Assembly: GCF_000585395.1 (NCBI RefSeq)
Contig: NZ_KK073875.1
Span: 385,186 to 449,185, forward strand
DNA length: 64,000 nucleotides
Reading direction: 5' to 3'
Origin: Saccharibacillus sacchari DSM 19268
Lineage (GTDB): Bacteria > Bacillota > Bacilli > Paenibacillales > Paenibacillaceae
Below the pieces are notes generated by a model. That model saw only the letters and a program-made list of their open reading frames with translations, was not told the origin of the DNA and searched no databases. The translations under genes and the position numbers were made by a program. How positions within the stretch are numbered: the first letter of the stretch is position 1; the number at the start of each line of letters is the position of its first letter. Of the stretch, positions 61,332-64,000 are shown piece by piece.

Positions 61332-61380
61332 AAAAAAGCTGCCTTGAACCGATTACCGGTTCAAGGCAGCTTTCTTTTTT
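61332..61380. terminator. bidirectional terminator between clpE and the rpiR-type gene
   Basis: AAAAGCTGCCTTGAACCG and CGGTTCAAGGCAGCTTT form an almost perfect 18-bp stem with T and A runs on both sides. Confidence 0.92.
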
Positions 61381-62231
61381 TACAATCCATTCGTCCGCTC
61401 GACATAAGTCTGACCGGACTGCTTCATCTCGAAGTTGCTTTCGTAGCGCAGATTGAACATGCACGAATACAAGACGTTTAATACATAATCAATCGCAATC
61501 TGGGAAGAAAAGGTCGCAATCTTGCCCATCGGATCTTCGCTGAGCGGCAGCGGAAGCACCAGATCGCACAGATTAGCGAGCGTCCCCTCGCTATTGGCGG
61601 TGATCGCGATCAGCTTGACCCCTTTTTGCTTCATCGTATCCGCATATGCCGCGTACCCCGATTGCCGACCGTGATACGTAATGAACACCGCGCAGTCTTC
61701 CGCTCCGGCATTATAGGCATGATAGCCTTGTTCCTGCATCAGGTGGGTCACATGCACAAGCCGATTGATCTTCAGCAGCTTCCCCTGAAAACTGAGCGCC
61801 CGCACCATGGAATCCCCTGTCGCGAACAGATACACCTGCCGCGCCGAATCCAGCATGGCGGCGGCAGCGTCCAGATCCGGTCCATGCAGCAGCTCCGCGC
61901 CTTCCCGCACGGTCGCCTGAGTCAAATCAGCGATGCGTGCGGCAATGGTCTCCGCGCTTTCTTTTAGACCGAAAGGCACGTTGGCATCTACGTCTTCGAT
62001 CCCTGCCGAACGCTCAAGCTCCGAAGCCAGCACAATCTTGAATTCGCGAAAACCGCTGACGCCCAGCTTTCGGCAAAGACGCACAATCGTGGGGTTGGAA
62101 GCATAAGCCGCCGCCGCCAACTGTCCGATCGTCATGCCCAGCACCTGCTCCCGACGCTCCAGCACATAGCCGGCAATCTCCCGTTCCGCTTCGGAGAAAC
62201 CTTCCCCGCGGCGTAATTTTTCAAGCAGCAA
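61380..62231 (-). CDS. MurR/RpiR family transcriptional regulator
   Basis: This protein of about 283 residues has an N-terminal HTH (about residues 1-80: AEREIAGYVLERREQVLGMT, IGQLAAAAYASNPTIVRLCR, LGVSGFREFK) and a C-terminal SIS sugar-phosphate-binding domain (VYLFATGDSMVRALSFQGKL, AVFITYHGRQSGYAAYA, VKLIAITANSEGTLANLC). It should respond to a phosphosugar. The frame opens at ATG 62273, which has no SD. TTG 62231 follows AGAGGG by seven bases and is the better start. A 15-bp palindrome lies upstream at 62279-62293. The sugar system it controls is not evident; the secreted protein and oxidoreductase beyond are candidates. Confidence 0.88.
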   Translation of the reverse strand: MLLEKLRRGEGFSEAEREIAGYVLERREQVLGMTIGQLAAAAYASNPTIVRLCRKLGVSGFREFKIVLASELERSAGIEDVDANVPFGLKESAETIAARIADLTQATVREGAELLHGPDLDAAAAMLDSARQVYLFATGDSMVRALSFQGKLLKINRLVHVTHLMQEQGYHAYNAGAEDCAVFITYHGRQSGYAAYADTMKQKGVKLIAITANSEGTLANLCDLVLPLPLSEDPMGKIATFSSQIAIDYVLNVLYSCMFNLRYESNFEMKQSGQTYVERTNGL

Positions 62232-62278
62232 TGAATTCCCTCTTTTCCCGTTTCGACTCCGAATCCCGATCATTCAAG

Positions 62279-62293
62279 CGTACTTAAAGTACG
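62279..62293. promoter_or_regulatory. palindrome upstream of the RpiR-type gene
   Basis: CGTACTTAAAGTACG is a perfect 15-base dyad with a single central base, 47 bases upstream of the preferred start. It may be an operator for autoregulation. Confidence 0.4.
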
Positions 62294-62406
62294 TATCCGC
62301 GAAGGCTTTGTCCGTTTCCATGTACTTCAATTATAATGTCCGCCGGGTCGAGCCACAACAGGCAGAGAGCGCCTATAATGGGGGTGGGAACTCTCTTGTT
62401 GTACCT

Positions 62407-63048
62407 TTAATTCGGGACAATGCTGGTCAACGAATTGGAAATAATCTCGATAAACGTTCCGGCGAATTCGCTGGTCGGCGCATGGACGCGGAACAGATAC
62501 GAATCCCCTTTTTCCGACGTCCAAATGATGTAGTTCCAAAGATTACCCTTCGAATCGCTTGCTTGTATTAACAGCTTGGCAGAAGCCATCGGGCTTTCGA
62601 ATAATTGGTCGCCGCTGTAACTGCTGACCGTACCGTACTTTTTCAACTCGGCTCTGCCCTGCTTACTCACTTTTTGCAGATTGAAGTTGGCCGGAAGTTT
62701 CTCGATCTGCGCGTTATAAGACGGATATTGGGTCAGGTAGATCTTGTTTTTCGCCTTGCTGAACGTATAGCCGTTGGCCACATAGAGCGAGTAGCCGTTG
62801 CCTTGCTTCAGGTGAGCCGTACGTTTGACGTTCTTGCCTTGAACCATTAGCGAAAACGACTGAGTGGCCGGACGCACACTTTTGCTGGCAGAGGCGGAGC
62901 TTGCAGCCGCAGCCGATAAGGTCGTGCCTGCCGCATGCGCCTCATTGGACAGCAGGGAATTATCGGAAGCTGCGAACGGGACGGCTAAGGAAAAAGCAAA
63001 AGTCAACGCGGCGATTTTACGGAATGGTTGGTTGAATGTACGTTTCAT
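62407..63048 (-). CDS. secreted protein of unknown function
   Basis: This 213-residue protein has a signal peptide (MKRTFNQPFRKIAALTFAFS, cleavage probably near EAHA-A) and a Ser/Ala-rich spacer. The mature domain is beta-rich, with LMVQGKNVKRTAHLKQGNGY, FSKAKNKIYLTQYP and WNYIIWTSEKGDSYLFRVHA. It has no cysteines, and I do not recognise it. ATG 63048 follows GAGGAG. The longer frame to 63117 is rejected. It stands alone and is divergent from the oxidoreductase gene. Confidence 0.75.
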   Translation of the reverse strand: MKRTFNQPFRKIAALTFAFSLAVPFAASDNSLLSNEAHAAGTTLSAAAASSASASKSVRPATQSFSLMVQGKNVKRTAHLKQGNGYSLYVANGYTFSKAKNKIYLTQYPSYNAQIEKLPANFNLQKVSKQGRAELKKYGTVSSYSGDQLFESPMASAKLLIQASDSKGNLWNYIIWTSEKGDSYLFRVHAPTSEFAGTFIEIISNSLTSIVPN

Positions 63049-63182
63049 GATTGAACACTCCTCTAATTTGGGTTTGGGGAACAGAGAACGAAAAGCCCCC
63101 TGGTCCTTGTGATGCATTAGACGGGAGTGTGCATCGAGGCATTACACTTTTCGCAAAATTAATTTGAAAAGAGGAATCATAG

Positions 63183-64000
63183 ATGAAGATCGGAATCGCA
63201 GGAAGCGGCATGATCGTACGAGTGGCTTTGGATGCGTTGGCAGCAATCGAAGGGACAAAAGTGACGGCGATCTGTGTGCGGGAGCGCAGCGAGCAGACCG
63301 GACGCGAACTGGCTGAACGTTATGGTATCGATACGGTCTATACGGACTACGATGTGATGCTCCAAGACCCGGACGTCGAATTTATTTATATCGGGATCGT
63401 GAACAGCTTGCACCATCACTATGCCAAACGCGCGATGGAGGCGGGCAAGCATCTTCTGGTGGAAAAACCGTTCACGTCGACCGTGGAAGAAGCGCGGGAA
63501 TTGATGGAACTGGCGGAGTCGAAAAAGCTTTACCTATTCGAAGCGGTCGTAACGCCGTATTCGCCGGATTACCTGAAAGTCCGCGAACTGCTGCCGGAGA
63601 TCGGTCAGGTTCGCCTGGTGCAAAGCAACTTCTCCAAGCGCTCCAGCCGCTACGGCGACTACCTGGAAGGCAAAGTGCTGCCCGCGTTCGATCCGGAACT
63701 GGCCGGAGGCGCGCTGTATGACCTGAACATTTACAATCTGCATTTCGCGATCGGCTTGTTCGGTCGTCCGAACGATGCACGCTATATCGGAAATATCGGT
63801 CCGAACGGGATCGACACGTCCGGCGTGCTGACGCTGGCCTACGATGGATTCGCGGCTGCCTGCCTGGCAGGCAAAGACTCCGACGGCGACTGCTTCACGC
63901 TTCTTCAAGGAGAGAACGGCAGCATCCGCGTGGACGGTCCGCCGAATATGTGCAGCTCGATCACGTTGAAGACGCGCGAACGCGAAGAGACGTTTGCGTT
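63183..64000 (+). CDS. Gfo/Idh/MocA family oxidoreductase, partial
   Basis: The first 272 codons of an NAD(P)-dependent dehydrogenase run to the window end. KIGIAGSGMIVRVALDALA is the Rossmann motif, LLVEKPFTSTVEEAREL the family EKP signature near residue 97, and LAGGALYDLNIYNLHFAIG the C-terminal domain with the catalytic region. It differs from the oxidoreductase at 28213-29334 and looks like the short dehydrogenase group (about 320-330 residues). ATG 63183 follows AGAGGA by seven bases. The substrate is unknown. Confidence 0.88.
   Translation, partial: MKIGIAGSGMIVRVALDALAAIEGTKVTAICVRERSEQTGRELAERYGIDTVYTDYDVMLQDPDVEFIYIGIVNSLHHHYAKRAMEAGKHLLVEKPFTSTVEEARELMELAESKKLYLFEAVVTPYSPDYLKVRELLPEIGQVRLVQSNFSKRSSRYGDYLEGKVLPAFDPELAGGALYDLNIYNLHFAIGLFGRPNDARYIGNIGPNGIDTSGVLTLAYDGFAAACLAGKDSDGDCFTLLQGENGSIRVDGPPNMCSSITLKTREREETFA

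Overview
The window reads as chromosomal DNA of a Gram-positive, low-to-moderate GC Bacillota, most likely a Paenibacillaceae member (Paenibacillus/Saccharibacillus type). The reasons are strong AGGAGG-type ribosome binding sites with frequent GTG and TTG starts, a coproporphyrin-type heme operon, ClpE under a CtsR box, LicT/RAT antitermination of a beta-glucoside PTS with cre sites, an AraR-type repressor, an LPXTG wall protein and a GEMM-I c-di-GMP riboswitch. The genus is inferred from gene content only. No prophage, CRISPR array or complete insertion sequence was seen.

Layout. 1-1.9 kb is an AT-rich accessory edge: a partial multi-pass membrane protein that may be KwaA-like, a cloverleaf-shaped repeat and an Mrr-like nuclease. 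1.9-8.7 kb (minus strand) holds an ABC-F ATPase, a TetR regulator coupled to a DUF92 protein, an FAH-family hydrolase, a glycerophosphodiesterase and a CapA-like phosphoesterase, with two abutting palindromic elements between the last two. 8.9-12.5 kb is the late heme operon hemE-hemH-hemG. 12.7-16.8 kb has an O-methyltransferase, a THUMP RNA methyltransferase and an LtaS-like enzyme. 16.9-20.4 kb holds small iron-sulfur/thioredoxin-like proteins, glutamate racemase, DUF4261, a DUF86/HepT-like protein and a Dabb protein. 20.6-24.3 kb is a two-gene operon for a secreted protein and a repeat-rich LPXTG surface protein. 24.6-33 kb carries L25/Ctc, a UvrA paralogue, a sugar dehydrogenase/isomerase pair, tRNA-Leu, an AraR-type repressor and a hydrolase operon.

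33-37.2 kb is nirB-nirD-nirC with tandem Crp/Fnr-type boxes, followed by two tandem soluble chemoreceptors, a DUF6171 protein and an AI-2E-type permease. 41.1-43.4 kb is rich in intergenic repeats around a serine hydrolase. 43.4-47.4 kb has tRNA-Ala and tRNA-Lys, then a c-di-GMP-I riboswitch with a terminator ahead of a PLP-dependent decarboxylase and a membrane chemoreceptor. This is the most interesting functional unit in the window. 47.5-49.7 kb is an orphan FabF divergent from an MmyB-type regulator. 49.8-54.5 kb is licT-bglP-bglA with two RAT/terminators and two cre sites. 54.9-58.8 kb contains a NUDIX enzyme, a lipoprotein and a MerR-GNAT-hydrolase operon with a 19-bp-spacer promoter. 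59.1-64 kb holds clpE, an RpiR regulator, a secreted protein and a partial Gfo/Idh/MocA oxidoreductase.

A recurring theme is a set of about 60-110 bp palindromic intergenic elements. Several have TAGTACCTTGACC-like ends bordered by TA and share an inner hairpin built on GAAACGCAC. They look like MITE-type elements and in places appear to serve as terminators.
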